Shown piece after piece: positions 8,746 to 17,823 of a stretch of 64,000 bases of DNA (position 1 is the first letter of the stretch; each line of letters begins with the position of its first letter). Origin of the DNA: Caldisericota bacterium (GTDB lineage: Bacteria; Caldisericota; JANLFM01); the NCBI GenBank assembly GCA_024655865.1, contig JANLFM010000004.1, forward strand, positions 1 through 64,000, read 5' to 3'. The notes below the pieces were generated by a model that saw only the letters and a program-made list of their open reading frames with translations, was not told where the DNA came from and ran no database searches. The position numbers were made by a program, and so were the translations under genes.

Positions 8746-8763
8746 GGGGTCAGGTCTTGCAAT
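8746..8763 (+). repeat. GGGGTCAGGTCTTGCAAT repeat
   Basis: A forward copy 22 bases upstream of the kinase start. The DNA from here to 9060 shares a module with the 2.0-2.2 kb cluster (CTCCGCTTCTCCTCCGCTTC at about 8835). No inverted partner was found before the EamA gene. Confidence 0.85.
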
Positions 8764-8871
8764 CACACATTTTCTTTCCAGCTTTGATTTTACCTTAAAT
8801 CGAGCACGATTTTTTGGATTTTTTCCGGGACCAACTCCGCTTCTCCTCCGCTTCTGCTCCGCTTATAGGGT

Positions 8872-8903
8872 CCCAAGGAAAATGCTTTCGCATTTTCCTT
8901 GGG
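8872..8903. repeat. Perfect 14-bp inverted repeat, loop of 4
   Basis: CCCAAGGAAAATGC (8872-8885), TTTC loop, GCATTTTCCTTGGG (8890-8903). The pairing can extend outward with one bulge (GTCCC with GGGAC). There is no T tract. It lies between the kinase and EamA starts, in DNA with no gene (8764-9093). Confidence 0.7.
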
Positions 8904-9093
8904 TGGGACGTCAAACAAACTTCTCAATGGGAGCCAGGCTCAGAATAGCAAATTTTCCTCTATACGGCTTCTGGTGCTTTTAGGTGATGACTTCGACTTA
9001 CTATATAGAAGGAAAGGCACTAGAGAGCAGTCAATTAAGGACGAGGATTCAATATAACTGTTTTGGATTTCATTTTCTCAACCAGGCATGTGC

Positions 9094-9105
9094 TAAACTA
9101 CCGCC
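9094..9105 (+). promoter_or_regulatory. -10 box placed for a leaderless EamA transcript
   Basis: TAAACT (9094-9099) with an upstream TG lies only six bases before the ATG at 9106, and there is no ribosome-binding site (ACCGCC precedes the ATG). No good -35 box is visible. Confidence 0.4.
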
Positions 9106-10236
9106 ATGAAGAAAGCCAAGGTGGCGGTCGCATTTCCCGCATTTCTTGCCGCTTTTTTATATGGAGCTGGCTTTCCAGTCTGCAAGATTTTCATGGCGCA
9201 GATCGATCCGATTCCCCTTTTATCCCTGGTCTCTTTCGGTGAGGGGATGGGGTTCTTTCTCATCCGCTTATATCAGAGGAAGCATGAAGAGGTTCCTTTA
9301 GAGGCAAAGATCAGCCGCTCAGATTTCCCATGGCTTTTGAGCTCCATCGCATTGGGGGGAGTGATTGCTCCCACCCTGGTCCTCCTGGGTTTAGAAATCA
9401 CACCTGCTGTGACCGCTTCCTTGCTTTTGAATTTCGAAACCGTGGCCACTGTTCTCATCGCAGCGCTTTTCTTTCACGAGGCAGTGGGAGGACAAATCTG
9501 GTCGGCAGTATTTCTCATCCTGGCAGGAAGTGTGCTTCTTTCCCTGGATTTCACATCTCCCATAGGCATTTCCCTGGGAGCCATTGCAGTTCTAATGGCA
9601 ACCATCTTTTGGGCCCTCAATCGCAACATTGCCCGCAATATCTCAGGGAAGGACCCGCTTCAGATCATGATGATTCGGGGCTTCGTGGCCGGCATCTGCA
9701 CCCTGACTATCTCGTTTCTCCTGGGGCAAAGGATCCTGTCTTTTTGGATGGCTATTTTGGCCATGCTTTTGGGATTTATCTGCTTTGGATTGGGATACGT
9801 TTTTGAATTGCAGTCCCTCCGGCACTTAGGGGCGTCCAGAACAGGAGCGATCGTCACCACAAACCCTTTTGTCAGCGTGGTGTTTTCGCTGATCCTGTTT
9901 AAAGAAGGATTGAATTGGCTCTTCTATCTTGCCCTGCCATTGATCCTGCTTGGGCTCATCCTGATTTTAAGTGAGAAGCACTCCCATTCTCACGTCCACG
10001 AGCCCTGCACTCACGATCACAGACATCGCCACGATGACGGGCACCATTTCCACACCCACAAAGAAGGAGAAATCCCCAAGAGCGGCTATCATTCGCATAT
10101 CCATTCTCACGAGTTGCTTGTTCACACGCACCCGCACACCCCGGACATTCACCATCGCCATTCACATCGAGATCAAAAGAGGAAAATACCGGAAACCCAA
10201 GAGGAAAGTGGTTCAGAACGCGCTGCTGAGAAGTAA
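9106..10236 (+). CDS. EamA/DMT-family membrane transporter with histidine-rich tail
   Basis: 376 residues. Ten predicted transmembrane helices (about 5-285) form two EamA repeats, each ending with the E/GA-rich helix typical of drug/metabolite transporters (for example FFHEAVGG and LFKEGLNW). From about residue 290 to 352 the chain is dominated by His (HSHSHVHEPCTHDHRHRHDD and further HxH runs), then a charged end. The tail is likely cytoplasmic and could bind Ni, Zn or Co ions, so a metal-linked export role is possible, but EamA substrates cannot be read from sequence. A repeat follows the stop by one base. Confidence 0.85.
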   Translation: MKKAKVAVAFPAFLAAFLYGAGFPVCKIFMAQIDPIPLLSLVSFGEGMGFFLIRLYQRKHEEVPLEAKISRSDFPWLLSSIALGGVIAPTLVLLGLEITPAVTASLLLNFETVATVLIAALFFHEAVGGQIWSAVFLILAGSVLLSLDFTSPIGISLGAIAVLMATIFWALNRNIARNISGKDPLQIMMIRGFVAGICTLTISFLLGQRILSFWMAILAMLLGFICFGLGYVFELQSLRHLGASRTGAIVTTNPFVSVVFSLILFKEGLNWLFYLALPLILLGLILILSEKHSHSHVHEPCTHDHRHRHDDGHHFHTHKEGEIPKSGYHSHIHSHELLVHTHPHTPDIHHRHSHRDQKRKIPETQEESGSERAAEK

Positions 10237-10237
10237 T

Positions 10238-10255
10238 GGGGTCAGGTCTTGCAAT
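10238..10255 (+). repeat. GGGGTCAGGTCTTGCAAT repeat, one base after a stop codon
   Basis: A forward copy starting one base after the TAA of the EamA gene, followed by AACACATT as in the copies at 11327 and 59225. 10256-10518 has no recognisable gene and no inverted partner. Confidence 0.85.
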
Positions 10256-10518
10256 AACACATTCTGCTCGGCGAGGCTTCAAATGATGGAAAGCAAGCGA
10301 ATCCGGCTGCGTCTTGGGGGATTTAGGGTTAATTGGCGGAGGAGGAAAAGACAGGGCGCTCGTAAAGCGGAGGATTCTCCATTGATGGCTTGGGTGCAAA
10401 TTCATTTCTTTTTTGCTAAGCCCTTGAGCAAATAACCCGGCTTATGAGTTTATGAGCAGGCGATTTCTGCAGCCGCGATTTCTTTTCTTAATGCTTAATC
10501 GAGAGTCATGATTCCGGA

Positions 10519-11298
10519 CTAATAGGAATCTAAGCCGGTGTGCAGGTGCAGGGGTGTGAGCACCTTGAAGCCCTCGGCCAGCTTCATCCTTCTCCCTCTT
10601 CCCCACTCCCTGGACTTCCAGTAAGAGTAAGCGGAAAGAAGGGGCCAGGTGTCCTCGGGAAACTGACTCTGATGAGCCTTTAGGGCCTCCATCTTCTTCT
10701 CGTAGAAAGGAGTGATGTCTACGAACTGATTAGGACGATGGGAAGCGTAGAAGACCGCCAGCTTCACCTCCCAGGTGGGCTTAACCTCGGGAAGGAAGTG
10801 GGGCATCGGGGAAAAGATCACCGCCTCCCCGCCAGCCAGGCCTACTTTCACATGATCCGGGTGAAACTCATAAGGAAGAAAAGGATCGGGCAAAAAGACG
10901 CATTCCGGCTTCTCCTTCCTATAAACCTGAAGGAAGCAGTCGCGCAGTTCCTGCCTTTCGGGAAGCTCCCCGTCCTTTAAATCCCAAAAAATCAGGCGCT
11001 TGACTCCCAGGATCCCTGCAGCCTTTTCCTCCTCTTTTTTCCTCAGCGCAGCAAGCTCTGAGGGAGTTATTTTTTCCTCGTATGCCCCTTTGGAGCCATC
11101 TGAGACCACAAGGTAGAGGACTTCCTTTCCCGAAGCCAGGAGTCGAGCCACTGTTCCCCCGGCAAAGAGGTCTCCATCATCGGGATGAGGGGAAACCACG
11201 AGGAACTTCTGAAAACTCTCGATTCGAGGAATTTCTAAAAGCTCTTTCGTCCGGGGAAAGAGGGCGAACTTGATTTTCCAGAAAATGCTTCTTTCCAT
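10519..11298 (-). CDS. PIG-L family deacetylase
   Basis: 259 residues. The zinc site of LmbE/PIG-L enzymes is present: PHPDDGDL (37-44) supplies the His and Asp ligands plus the catalytic Asp, and FHPDHVKVG (about 144-152) the distal histidines. The family removes N-acetyl groups from GlcNAc-linked substrates (GlcNAc-PI, mycothiol and bacillithiol precursors, chito-oligosaccharides). Next to a NagK-like kinase and glycosidases on the same strand, deacetylation of an imported amino sugar or glycoside is the simplest idea, but that is inference. The ATG at 11298 follows a GGAGG at moderate distance. Confidence 0.85.
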   Translation of the reverse strand: MERSIFWKIKFALFPRTKELLEIPRIESFQKFLVVSPHPDDGDLFAGGTVARLLASGKEVLYLVVSDGSKGAYEEKITPSELAALRKKEEEKAAGILGVKRLIFWDLKDGELPERQELRDCFLQVYRKEKPECVFLPDPFLPYEFHPDHVKVGLAGGEAVIFSPMPHFLPEVKPTWEVKLAVFYASHRPNQFVDITPFYEKKMEALKAHQSQFPEDTWPLLSAYSYWKSREWGRGRRMKLAEGFKVLTPLHLHTGLDSY

Positions 11299-11326
11299 TC
11301 AATCCTCCTCCAAATTTTCAAATTTT

Positions 11327-11638
11327 GGGGTCAGGTCTTGCAATAACACATTCCCCCTACTCGGCTTGTAGTGCTATTTGGAGAGCATACTCGTGCTTCC
11401 AAATCGTGCTTCCAAACGTGCTTCCAAATTCAGTGAACAGTCTGGGTGGAAAAAGAGCTGCGAGGATGTAGAAAAGGCCAGACAAAAGGGGAAAGATGAA
11501 GCCAAACAGAGTTGGCAAAGAACCTGGGAATGTGCCCTGAAGTTTTTGGGAGTGCGCGAACCAAAGGGAATCCCAAAGCGGTTGAATCCCCCTGCCAAGC
11601 GACGGTGGGCCAAATGTTGCATTGCAAGACCTGACCCC
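11327..11638. mobile_element. REPIN/MITE-like element with inverted ends (312 bp)
   Basis: Forward end at 11327-11344 and inverted end at 11621-11638. Inside, at 11392-11429, are three tandem copies of CGTGCTTCCAAA. Reading frames inside are not supported by codon pattern or similarity. The element fills the whole gap between the PIG-L and GH4 genes. Confidence 0.7.
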
Positions 11639-11657
11639 GGGAATCCACTGACCTCGG

Positions 11658-12974
11658 TTAAGAAAGGTGGGACCAGTAAGGGGCCTGCCTTCTTTTGAAC
11701 TCGAAAACGAGTTCTGGGCCGCGCTCTCCGATTAAGGGATGGAAGGCAAAGGCCTCCTCCACCTTTTCCAGAGAGCCCTCCTTCAGTCCCTCAATCAGTT
11801 TCTTCTCGTAGGCTTTGACGGCCTTCATCAAAGAAAGACATTCCTCCGGGATTTTTCCCACCGGTCGGGGCAAAAGCCTTCCTCCCGCAAACTCCGCTGA
11901 GACCTCAACCACGTCCTCGGGATCCATGCCCTCGATAGCGGAACCGTTTTTCAGATTCACCACAGGGGCGCCCCTCCCCATTCCTTCAAGGAGCCCGATC
12001 ACCTCCATAGCCACCCCGGAATATCCGGCTCCCTCCTCCATCTGAAGGAGGGAGGAGGCCTCCCCGTACTGGGACTCCCGCTTTTTCAAATATTTCTTGT
12101 AGACCTGTTCTGGGTCCTCCTTTCCCTCCTCAAGCGCAGAAAAGAGCCACTCGTTCCAGGCCTTGACCTTTTCTCCCCTGGTCTCCTTTTCCCTTTCCTG
12201 TTCTTTGAGCGCCCTTTCCGGGGAGAGGTAATAGAAAAGGTAAGGGTTGGGTAGCAGGGAAGTTCTGGAAAGCCAGGTGGAGGAGACCTTGAGGAAATCC
12301 AATGCTTGAGGGAAAGCCTGAAACAGGCTCAGGACTTTGGGAATCACGTCCTCTCCACGGAGGAAAGCTCCTCTCACCCAGCCCAGGTGGTTCAGTCCAA
12401 AGTAGTCCAGAACGATTTCCTCGCAAGGGATGGAAAAAAACTTGCCTAAGGCCAGCTTGATGATCTGGGGAGCATCGCAGATCCCCACCACCTTTTGAAG
12501 CCCTAGGGAAAAGAACATCTCCGTCACCATCCCGGAGGGATTGGTGAAGTTGATTACCCAGGCTTCTGGTGCCCATTCAGGCAAGACCCTCGCCAGCTCC
12601 AAAACTTGAGGGAAAGTGCGCACAGCCATAGCTCCCCCTCCCGCGCCCACGGTTTCCTGTCCGATGAGCCCGAACTCCCTGGGGATTTTCTCGTCCAGAA
12701 TGCGCATTTCCTCAAATCCTGGACGAATGGAGAAGATGATGTAGCCTGCTCCCTCCACCGCTTCCTCTAAATTCCGAGCTTTCTTCTGGGGAATGCGGCA
12801 TTTCCCATTCCAGATGCGGGAGATGAGCTCCAGGCGCCGGGAATCAATATCGAAAAGGGAAAGGGAGGAAATGGTTTCCTTTCCTGAAAGCTCGATCCTC
12901 TTATTCATTTCCTCCAGCGCTTTCACGATTAAGGGGGTCCTTGTTCCCCCGGCCCCAATAATTGCGATCTTCAT
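11658..12974 (-). CDS. Glycoside hydrolase family 4 (6-phospho-beta-glucosidase-like)
   Basis: 438 residues. Family 4 enzymes use NAD and a divalent metal. The dinucleotide loop is GAGGTRTP (7-14), followed by NFTNPSG, GICDAP (metal-ligand Cys) and GLNHLGW (metal-ligand His), all in family order. The NxSG/GICD pattern fits the 6-phospho-beta-glucosidase branch (LicH/CelF type) better than alpha-glucosidases, though substrate choice is uncertain. It would act on phosphorylated or free disaccharides in the cytoplasm. AAAGGAAG precedes the ATG. GH31 ends 12 bp upstream on the same strand, so the two form an operon. Confidence 0.9.
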   Translation of the reverse strand: MKIAIIGAGGTRTPLIVKALEEMNKRIELSGKETISSLSLFDIDSRRLELISRIWNGKCRIPQKKARNLEEAVEGAGYIIFSIRPGFEEMRILDEKIPREFGLIGQETVGAGGGAMAVRTFPQVLELARVLPEWAPEAWVINFTNPSGMVTEMFFSLGLQKVVGICDAPQIIKLALGKFFSIPCEEIVLDYFGLNHLGWVRGAFLRGEDVIPKVLSLFQAFPQALDFLKVSSTWLSRTSLLPNPYLFYYLSPERALKEQEREKETRGEKVKAWNEWLFSALEEGKEDPEQVYKKYLKKRESQYGEASSLLQMEEGAGYSGVAMEVIGLLEGMGRGAPVVNLKNGSAIEGMDPEDVVEVSAEFAGGRLLPRPVGKIPEECLSLMKAVKAYEKKLIEGLKEGSLEKVEEAFAFHPLIGERGPELVFEFKRRQAPYWSHLS

Positions 12975-12986
12975 TCTTCTTCCTTT

Positions 12987-15450
12987 CTAAAATTCAATTT
13001 CCAGCTCTTTGATTCTTGGAGTCTTTATTTCCAGGACCCCGTCCTTCAAAAAGAAGGGAACTTCCCTGCCCTCCGCTTTCGCTTTTGAAGGAGCGCGCTC
13101 CAATCCGAATACCAGGAAGCGGAATTGAGGGGGCACTTTATGAAAGTCGCCCTCCTCTTCAAAATGCAGGGAAAGCCTGCTTGAATTATACTCCTCCTTT
13201 ATCCTCGTAAGTCGGAAAAATCCCCTTTCGTAATCGAAACTAATTCCATCATCCTCATAAAGCAGGGATTCCCCTGAACCGGGATAAACGCGCAAAATCA
13301 CCTCTTCGATAGGCCTTTCCCCCAAAAACTGCTGAGGAGGCCAGGTAGGAATCACCGCTCCTTCCTTCACAAAAAGAGGAATCGAGAAGAGGTCCACCTC
13401 CAGACGGTGCTTTCCCTCCCTGAAGACCTTCCCGGTGAAGTAGTCGTAGAACTTGCCTGGGGGAAATTGAATCTCCCTGATTTTCGCTTTCTCTTCCAGA
13501 ACGGGGAAAAAGAGGAGCCATTCCCCGAGCAAGAACTCATGGTCCTCTTTGAAGAATTCCGGTCTTTCCGGCCAATCCAGAATGAAGGGGCGAATGACCG
13601 GAAGGCCCTTTTGGTGGTGGAGGAAAAAGGCGGTGTAGATGTAGGGGAGGAGCTCGTAGCGCAACTCGATCGCCTTGCGGCAGGCATCCTCATAAGGCTG
13701 ACCGAAGGCCCAGGGCTCCTGCCGAACCATGGCCTTGGCGCAGTGGTTGCGGAAGAAGGGGAGGAAGGCTCCCAACTGCGTCCACCTTACCAGGAGTTCT
13801 CCGGTGGCGTGGCGGGCAAACCCTCCCACGTCCACTCCTACGAAGGAGAATCCGGAGAGAGCCAGATTTAAACACATGGGGATGGAAAGCCAGAGGTGCT
13901 CCCAGGTGCTCTGGTTATCCGCGGTCCAGGTGGCCCCGTAGCGCTGTCCTCCGGCGTAGGTTGACCTGGTCAGGACGAAGGGGCGCTCGTGGGGTTTGAT
14001 CTCCCTCCAGGCCTCCCAGCTTGCCCTGGCCGTGAGGAGGCCGTAAGCGTTGTGGCATTCCTCGTGGAAAAGGGGCTTCCCCTCGTTTCTGTGGAGCAAA
14101 AAATTGGGGACAGTCCCCCTGCCGAAGACCGAGGGCTCGTCCATGTCGTTTTCCACCCCGGCCATCCGAAAAATCGGGGAAAGCTGAGTATCCCGGCCAG
14201 ACAGGACCGTAATATATTTTTCCCTCCGGAGTTTTCAAAAAGACGTCCTTTTCCACCCCGTCCCTGAAAACCCAGTAGTTTAAATCGCGCTTGATCCCGC
14301 AGTCCACATTGGGGACGAGCTTAAACCCCTCCTTTTTGAGCTCTGAAGAGAGCTTTTCCGGGTCAGGGAAGCGTTTCTTATCCCAGGTGAAGCAGCGCCA
14401 CCCGTCCATGTAATCAATGTCCAGATGAATGGCATCACAGGGGATCTTCCTTCTTCGGAGCTCCCAGGCGATGCGCCGGACTTCCTCTTCCGAATCGTAG
14501 CTCCAGCGGCTCTGATGGTAGCCCAAAGACCACAGGGGAGGAAGGGGAGGCTTTCCCGTGAGCTCACAATATTGGGCGAGGACCTTTTCCCCGGAAGGCC
14601 CCAGAAAGAGGTAAAAGACGAGCTCCCCCTTCGTAGAGCCGAAGGAAGAGGAGGGAGAATCGCTGCCAAAGTCGAAAAAGGTGCCTGAGGGGTTGTCCAG
14701 GAAAATTCCCAGGAACCTCCCTTCCCTTAAAACGAGGAAGAAGGGGACGCTGGAATAAAGGGGGTCACTCTGATAGTCGTAGGTCACAGGATCACTGTTC
14801 CAGAGGCGGAAGCGCTTTCCCCTGTGATTCAGTGAGGAAGCCTTTTCCCCCAGGCCGTAAAACTGGGCATTGCCCCCAAAATCGCAGGAAAGAGAAGTCC
14901 CTTCCCCCTCTAGGGAAACCGCCCTCTCTTTAAAGAGGGCCTTGCCATCTTGGGAAAAAAGCGAGAGCAGGCCGGAAGTTAAGCGGACCTCGAGCGCCGC
15001 CTCTTCCGTCTTCAAAAGGAGCTTCCCCTCCCCTTCCTCTAAATTATAAGACACTGGAGGCCAGTCCCCCTTTACCACGGCGAAGGATTGCGGCTCCCCA
15101 TCCATCTTCTTTCGGGAAACCCTGACCCTGATTACATCGGGTGCGAGAAACTTCACTTCCTTGAACCCCCTTTCCAGGGAAAGCCGGAGGACCCCTCCAT
15201 CATTTTCCCAGGAAAGGACCTTGCCCAGGTCCTCCGGAAGCGGAATCTTCTTTGGAGAACACAGGTTCCAGAACGCTTGAGGAAGGGACAACCTTTTTTT
15301 CCGGAACCCTCCCCTGGGATCCCTGTAAGAGGCTTCAAGGAAGGGGGCGGTGATTCCTGCCCAGAGGCCCTGAAAGAGCGCGGGGAAAGAGACCGTGAGC
15401 AGCCCAAAGCGCACCATGTAGAAGAAATCATTCAAGTTTTTTATCCTCAT
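12987..15450 (-). pseudogene. GH31 alpha-glucosidase, broken by an out-of-frame deletion
   Basis: The gene reads leftward from ATG 15450 (GAGGGG upstream). The N-terminal part, down to about 14170, holds the beta-sandwich and the first half of the barrel: HLDIDYMDGW, then VWPGYSAFPDFSD. The C-terminal part continues in another frame with GVENDMDEPSVFG (nucleophile Asp region), TADNQSTWEHL (acid/base Asp region) and the C-terminal sandwich, stopping at 12987. At the junction the usual 15-20 residues between FPDFSD and GVxND, which normally include a WW pair, are missing. This is therefore a deletion of roughly 50 bases rather than a one-base error. The first frame stops at 13915; the second could restart at an ATG (14165) without a ribosome site. 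Probably inactive. Confidence 0.8.
14107..14119. repeat. GGGGACAGTCCCC core inside the GH31 coding region
   Basis: GGGGACAGTCCCC with AAAAATT to its left, the same arrangement as the intergenic copies at 39.9 and 44.0 kb (second repeat family). Here it encodes GTVPNF of the GH31 C-terminal part, about 50 bases past the deletion point. Confidence 0.5.
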
Positions 15451-15462
15451 AAACACCCCTCA

Positions 15463-15490
15463 TTTATAGCTTTGATCCATTTTATCTCAA
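15463..15490 (-). promoter_or_regulatory. Promoter of the GH31-GH4 operon
   Basis: Minus strand TTGAGA (15490-15485), 16 bp, TATAAA (15468-15463), 12 bases before the ATG at 15450. Confidence 0.55.
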
Positions 15491-15524
15491 AACAAAACCT
15501 ATGCAGAAAGCGAAAAGGGGCTGT

Positions 15525-15549
15525 TGCTATAATACAAAAAGGAGCCGAT
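15525..15549 (+). promoter_or_regulatory. Extended -10 promoter and ribosome site of the HEPN/MNT pair
   Basis: TGCTATAAT at 15525-15533 is an extended -10 element without a clear -35. AAGGAG follows, five bases before the ATG at 15550. Confidence 0.6.
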
Positions 15550-15840
15550 ATGCCACAAAGAGCAGGGGGCTGGTTAAAACAAGCATTGCGGGATTTGGAA
15601 CAGGCAAAAGATTCCGCCCAGTGGGGCCGACACGAGTGGGCCTGCTTTGCTGCCCAGCAAGCTGCGGAAAAGGCGGTCAGAGCGCTTCACCTCCACTCGG
15701 GCTATATCTACGTTCCCTCACGTTATCCCAATGGGCATCCCGAGGGAGCGCCCTTTGAGCATTATGGTCCCCTTCAAAGCAAAATGGCGGTGAATTATGC
15801 CAGTGAGATTATTGAGTTCGTCCGTTTTAAAATGGCCTGA
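15550..15840 (+). CDS. HEPN domain protein (putative RNase toxin)
   Basis: 96 residues. The start is fixed by AAAAAGGAG before ATG 15550. The pattern WLKQALRDLEQAKDS...ACFAAQQAAEKAVRAL is the four-helix HEPN core, and RYPNGH (about 58-63) gives the R-x4-H motif of RNase HEPN proteins, followed by the GxPxEHY segment of this subfamily. HEPN/MNT pairs act as toxin-antitoxin or defence modules in which the MNT protein modifies or blocks the HEPN RNase. The MNT gene overlaps by 44 bp, so they are co-translated. Confidence 0.85.
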   Translation: MPQRAGGWLKQALRDLEQAKDSAQWGRHEWACFAAQQAAEKAVRALHLHSGYIYVPSRYPNGHPEGAPFEHYGPLQSKMAVNYASEIIEFVRFKMA

Positions 15841-16150
15841 TCGGGAAATCGTGCTTCAGGCGTTCAGGTCCTGGGCAGAAAAAGCGCAGGCCGATCCCCG
15901 AATTTTGGGCATAGGTCTTTTTGGTTCCCTTGTTCAAGGAAATTGGGAGCCGGGAGGCGACCTGGATGCCATTCTCATCCTCAAGGAATCCCCCTTGCCC
16001 TTTATAGAAAGGGGACGGGAATTTGACCTTATGGAAATCCCTGTTCCGGTGGATCTCCTCGTTTACACTCTTAAGGAATGGGAACGGCTTGAAGAAGGGC
16101 ATCCCCATGGCCTTCCCTCCCGGGTAGAGTGGCTTTACCGGGACTTTTAG
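15797..16150 (+). CDS. MNT-type minimal nucleotidyltransferase (partner of HEPN)
   Basis: 117 residues. GLFGSLVQGNWEPGGDLDAILIL contains the GSx(8)GxDxD metal and nucleotide site of polymerase-beta-type minimal nucleotidyltransferases; VPVDLLVYT provides the third acidic residue. The G-S to D-L-D spacing has a few extra residues compared with GSxARGEAxxxSDIDL members. The start is ATG 15797, with GTG or TTG a few codons later as alternatives. It overlaps the HEPN gene and probably AMPylates or otherwise restrains it. Nothing similar to a phage or IS gene is next to it. Confidence 0.8.
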   Translation: MPVRLLSSSVLKWPDREIVLQAFRSWAEKAQADPRILGIGLFGSLVQGNWEPGGDLDAILILKESPLPFIERGREFDLMEIPVPVDLLVYTLKEWERLEEGHPHGLPSRVEWLYRDF

Positions 16151-16526
16151 TTCCTCTCCAGCCTTCCCTGGTTTAGGTTTTCCCTTCAGGGACTTCCAAA
16201 GGATTAACCTGGGCCAAATTTGCCCCAGAAAGGGCCGCTTTCTTCTCCATGATGAATTCCTCATGAATTTAATTGAGCGGGCCTCCAAGGGGCAAAATGG
16301 GGCTTCTGAGGCATCAGAAAACTGTTACTCCTCTTCGTCCTCACCCCGGCGGAGGACACTCAAGGACTCCCTCGAGGAGTTTCTGAAGAGAGATCAAAAT
16401 TAGACCCACCAAGCCTGACGACTCAAGACGGCTATTGATTTTATGTTCTTTTTACAACGGGATCGCATTATTGTGCGTTATAATTTTTTCGTAACAATAA
16501 AACTCCGTTGACGGAAGGGGGCTTTA
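16151..16526. other. Intergenic region with no gene found
   Basis: No reading frame with a believable product. A TATAAT at 16479-16484 could be the -10 box of the FkbM gene, but no -35 at normal spacing was found. Confidence 0.5.
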
Positions 16527-17648
16527 ATGAGTCATACTCAGGCACTTGTTGAGGAAAGCATCTCCAGGGTTCTGGAACACTTGGAGGAGAGCTGTAAAAC
16601 AGAAATTTCAACCCTTTCCATCGAACAGATTTTTTCGCCTCCCTTATTTAAAACCACCCTGGAAAGGTTTCTTAACAAATTGGGTTATCACCTGGCAAAA
16701 GCGGAAACGATTAGAAAACTGGAAAGAAAAATGGTTAGCTCGAACGAAAAGCTGTGTGCCGTCCAGACCTTTGTTTCCGCGTTGAAAGATTTCACCCAGT
16801 TTGACAGAGCTTATGAATTATTGGCAGATGAGACCTCCAAGGAGGTTTTCGATTGGTGTATTCAATTTCGGGTAGCACTGTCCTTCATCGGAAATACTGG
16901 CAATCAGCTTTTCCTTTCTCCTGTTGAGGAATTGGCTTATTTTAAAGGCCTGGAGGAGATAAGGAAAAAGGGTAGGAGTAATTGGTTTAAAATAGAGGGA
17001 CTTAAACTGAAATCTACCCCGGATGTCCTATTCGGATCTTTCATTGCGGAACAATACAGACTTCCCGGAATTGCTGAGCCGGAGAAAGGGGACTGGGTTT
17101 TAGATATCGGCGGCCTTTTTGGTGAAACTTCATTCTATTTCAGCAAATATGTGGGCGAGGAGGGACAAGTTTTTTGCTTTGAGCCTGTGTCGGAAAACTA
17201 CCGTGTTCTTTTAGAAAATTTAGCGGAAAATGGTACCAAAAATATCGTTCCCGTGAACCTGGCAGTTGGGGAAACCTCAGGCGAAATCCGAATTTCTGGA
17301 AGTGGCGGAGGTGCTGCCCATTCTGATTCGGGCAAAATTGTTTCCTGCACATCAATAGACGATTTTGTGCGAAACAACAATCTGGCCAGAGTGGATATGA
17401 TCAAAATGGATATAGAGGGCTACGAAATGAACGCTCTTCAGGGAGCAGTGGAAACGCTTAAAGATTTTAAGCCCAAACTGGCAATTTCGGTCTATCACGG
17501 CGGAGAGGACCTGGCTGCAATTCCTCTTTTCATTGAAGATTTGGGCCTAGGGTATAGAATGTACCTCAGGCATTTCCAGCCTGTCCTTTCTGAGACCATT
17601 CTTTTTGCAACCACTAAGCACCCCAATGGAACAAGCCTTTCTCTTTAA
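16527..17648 (+). CDS. FkbM family SAM-dependent methyltransferase
   Basis: 373 residues. The C-terminal half (about 190-370) is a class I methyltransferase: DIGGLFGETS is the SAM-binding loop, FCFEPVSEN the acidic second strand, and IKMDIEGYEMNALQGA the FkbM hallmark. The N-terminal 180 residues are helical with no assigned function and may bind the acceptor. FkbM enzymes O-methylate sugars or polyketides; next to glycosyltransferases, methylation of a glycan residue is likely. The start is ATG 16527; AAGGGGG lies about eight bases upstream. Confidence 0.9.
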   Translation: MSHTQALVEESISRVLEHLEESCKTEISTLSIEQIFSPPLFKTTLERFLNKLGYHLAKAETIRKLERKMVSSNEKLCAVQTFVSALKDFTQFDRAYELLADETSKEVFDWCIQFRVALSFIGNTGNQLFLSPVEELAYFKGLEEIRKKGRSNWFKIEGLKLKSTPDVLFGSFIAEQYRLPGIAEPEKGDWVLDIGGLFGETSFYFSKYVGEEGQVFCFEPVSENYRVLLENLAENGTKNIVPVNLAVGETSGEIRISGSGGGAAHSDSGKIVSCTSIDDFVRNNNLARVDMIKMDIEGYEMNALQGAVETLKDFKPKLAISVYHGGEDLAAIPLFIEDLGLGYRMYLRHFQPVLSETILFATTKHPNGTSLSL

Positions 17649-17823
17649 AGCCGTTTTAGTGGCACGTATAGAACAAAAAACTTTAAAATGAATTGAATTA
17701 TTAAATAAAAAATAGCAGGTGAATAAATGGCAGATTTGCAAGTTTATATTGTAACCGGTTTAAGCATTTATGGGGTTGTCATTTGAACAAAATGCTTAAT
17801 GGTCTTATGAAAGAGGGGAAATA

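Noticed and set aside
9956-10435. Open frames on both strands over the His-rich tail and repeat after EamA
   Set aside because: They are by-products of the CAC/CAT-rich coding sequence and the repeat; the EamA frame is the clear one.
11378-11698. A 106-codon frame inside the 312-bp element
   Set aside because: It consists of the repeat ends and tandem CGTGCTTCC units; no family resemblance.
14280-15431. Long frames opposite or offset to GH31
   Set aside because: They are shadows of the GC-rich GH31 gene; none has a credible motif.
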